6,664 bases of DNA from Lentisphaerota bacterium (GTDB taxonomy: Bacteria; Verrucomicrobiota; Kiritimatiellia; RFP12; UBA3636). Under the pieces are notes generated by a model, which saw only the letters and a list, made by a program, of their open reading frames with translations, was not told the origin of the DNA and did no database searches. Both the position numbers and the translations under genes were made by a program. The stretch is from positions 1 to 6,664 of the forward strand of contig JALHHX010000144.1 in assembly GCA_022837245.1 (NCBI GenBank), in the 5' to 3' direction. This document shows, piece by piece, positions 6,317 through 6,664 of this stretch (within the stretch, counting starts at the first letter, position 1; the number at the start of each line of letters is the position of its first letter).

Positions 6317-6664
6317 GTCTTAAATGCGAAATACGTATGTTTTTTATCTGCACAAGTCTAGCAGTTATACCCAGGTGCTTCCAGAGTTTTCGTTTTATTC
6401 GACGCTCCGAGACGCAGTTAAGCCGGACGAGACTGGTGCGGCCCCATGCAAAACCATGTCTCACTTGGCCTTGATGGAACTCACATGGACAAGTTCCGAG
6501 AGCAATCTCGTGACTATGGTTAACGACCCGCTCCTCTTTCCCAAGATGCGCAGACACGCATTGTTCCAACTTAAGAAGCGCTTAGACTGGCCCGCAACGA
6601 ACAAGATCCCAGAGCCATGAGCCCGTTGCCTGCGGTTTCCACGGCCCTCCGCACTGAAGCTTCT
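6317..6664. other. Trailing region with no recognised gene
   Basis: This region lies upstream of the minus-strand flippase gene and should contain its promoter, but I see no convincing -35/-10 pair. On the plus strand an ATG at 6324 opens a 98-residue frame to 6620 that resembles no family I know and has no ribosome-binding site. Its TGA overlaps an ATG at 6617 in an ATGA arrangement, and that second frame is open to the window edge (16 residues seen). On the minus strand a frame enters from the right edge and stops at TGA near 6460; it is also unrecognised. The ATGA overlap weakly favours real plus-strand genes, divergent from the flippase. Confidence 0.3.

Noticed and set aside
1..6664. CRISPR array, tRNA or rRNA genes
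   Set aside because: No regularly spaced repeats, no tRNA T-loop or CCA signatures and no rRNA-like stretches were found on either strand.

Overview
This is a bacterial chromosomal segment carrying an operon-like run of plus-strand genes, gatC, gatA, a DNA methyltransferase remnant, gatB and tmk. It is followed by a convergent minus-strand gene for a polytopic membrane protein of the MOP (polysaccharide flippase/MATE-like) type. Coding DNA is moderately GC-rich (56% in a hand-counted 120-base sample of gatB). Having all three GatCAB subunits means the organism probably makes Gln-tRNA(Gln) and/or Asn-tRNA(Asn) by transamidation. The lineage cannot be fixed from this window. A Verrucomicrobiota/Lentisphaerae-like or other Gram-negative background is only an impression.

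Layout: bases 1-326 hold no gene I recognise; the middle is very GC-rich (about 72% in 141-260) and contains several short inverted repeats. A sigma70-like promoter (327-356) precedes gatC (391-690). gatA (696-2145) follows after 5 bases, but its frame is broken at about 1079-1081, where 14 bases encoding five conserved residues are missing relative to the family. Everything else in gatA, including the Lys and Ser catalytic residues, looks intact. A beta-class DNA methyltransferase reading frame (2142-2870) sits between gatA and gatB and overlaps the gatA stop codon. It keeps motif IV (DPPY) but ends before motifs X and I, so it cannot have a complete SAM-binding fold. gatB (2899-4335) is full length, and tmk (4353-4988) follows 17 bases later. 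The flippase-like gene (4985-6316, minus strand) overlaps the end of tmk by four bases. Bases 6317-6664 hold no gene I recognise.

How it works together: GatA would release ammonia from glutamine, GatB would activate and amidate the misacylated tRNA, and GatC would hold the two together. Tmk makes dTDP for DNA synthesis. The methyltransferase is an intruder in this housekeeping operon: it is AT-richer (41% GC in 2641-2760) and decayed, and it is bracketed by an 8-base direct repeat. The most interesting points are the wedge between gatA and gatB and the broken gatA. The latter could be a sequencing or assembly error or a real lesion in a gene expected to be essential. I do not see a convincing wholly new system here.
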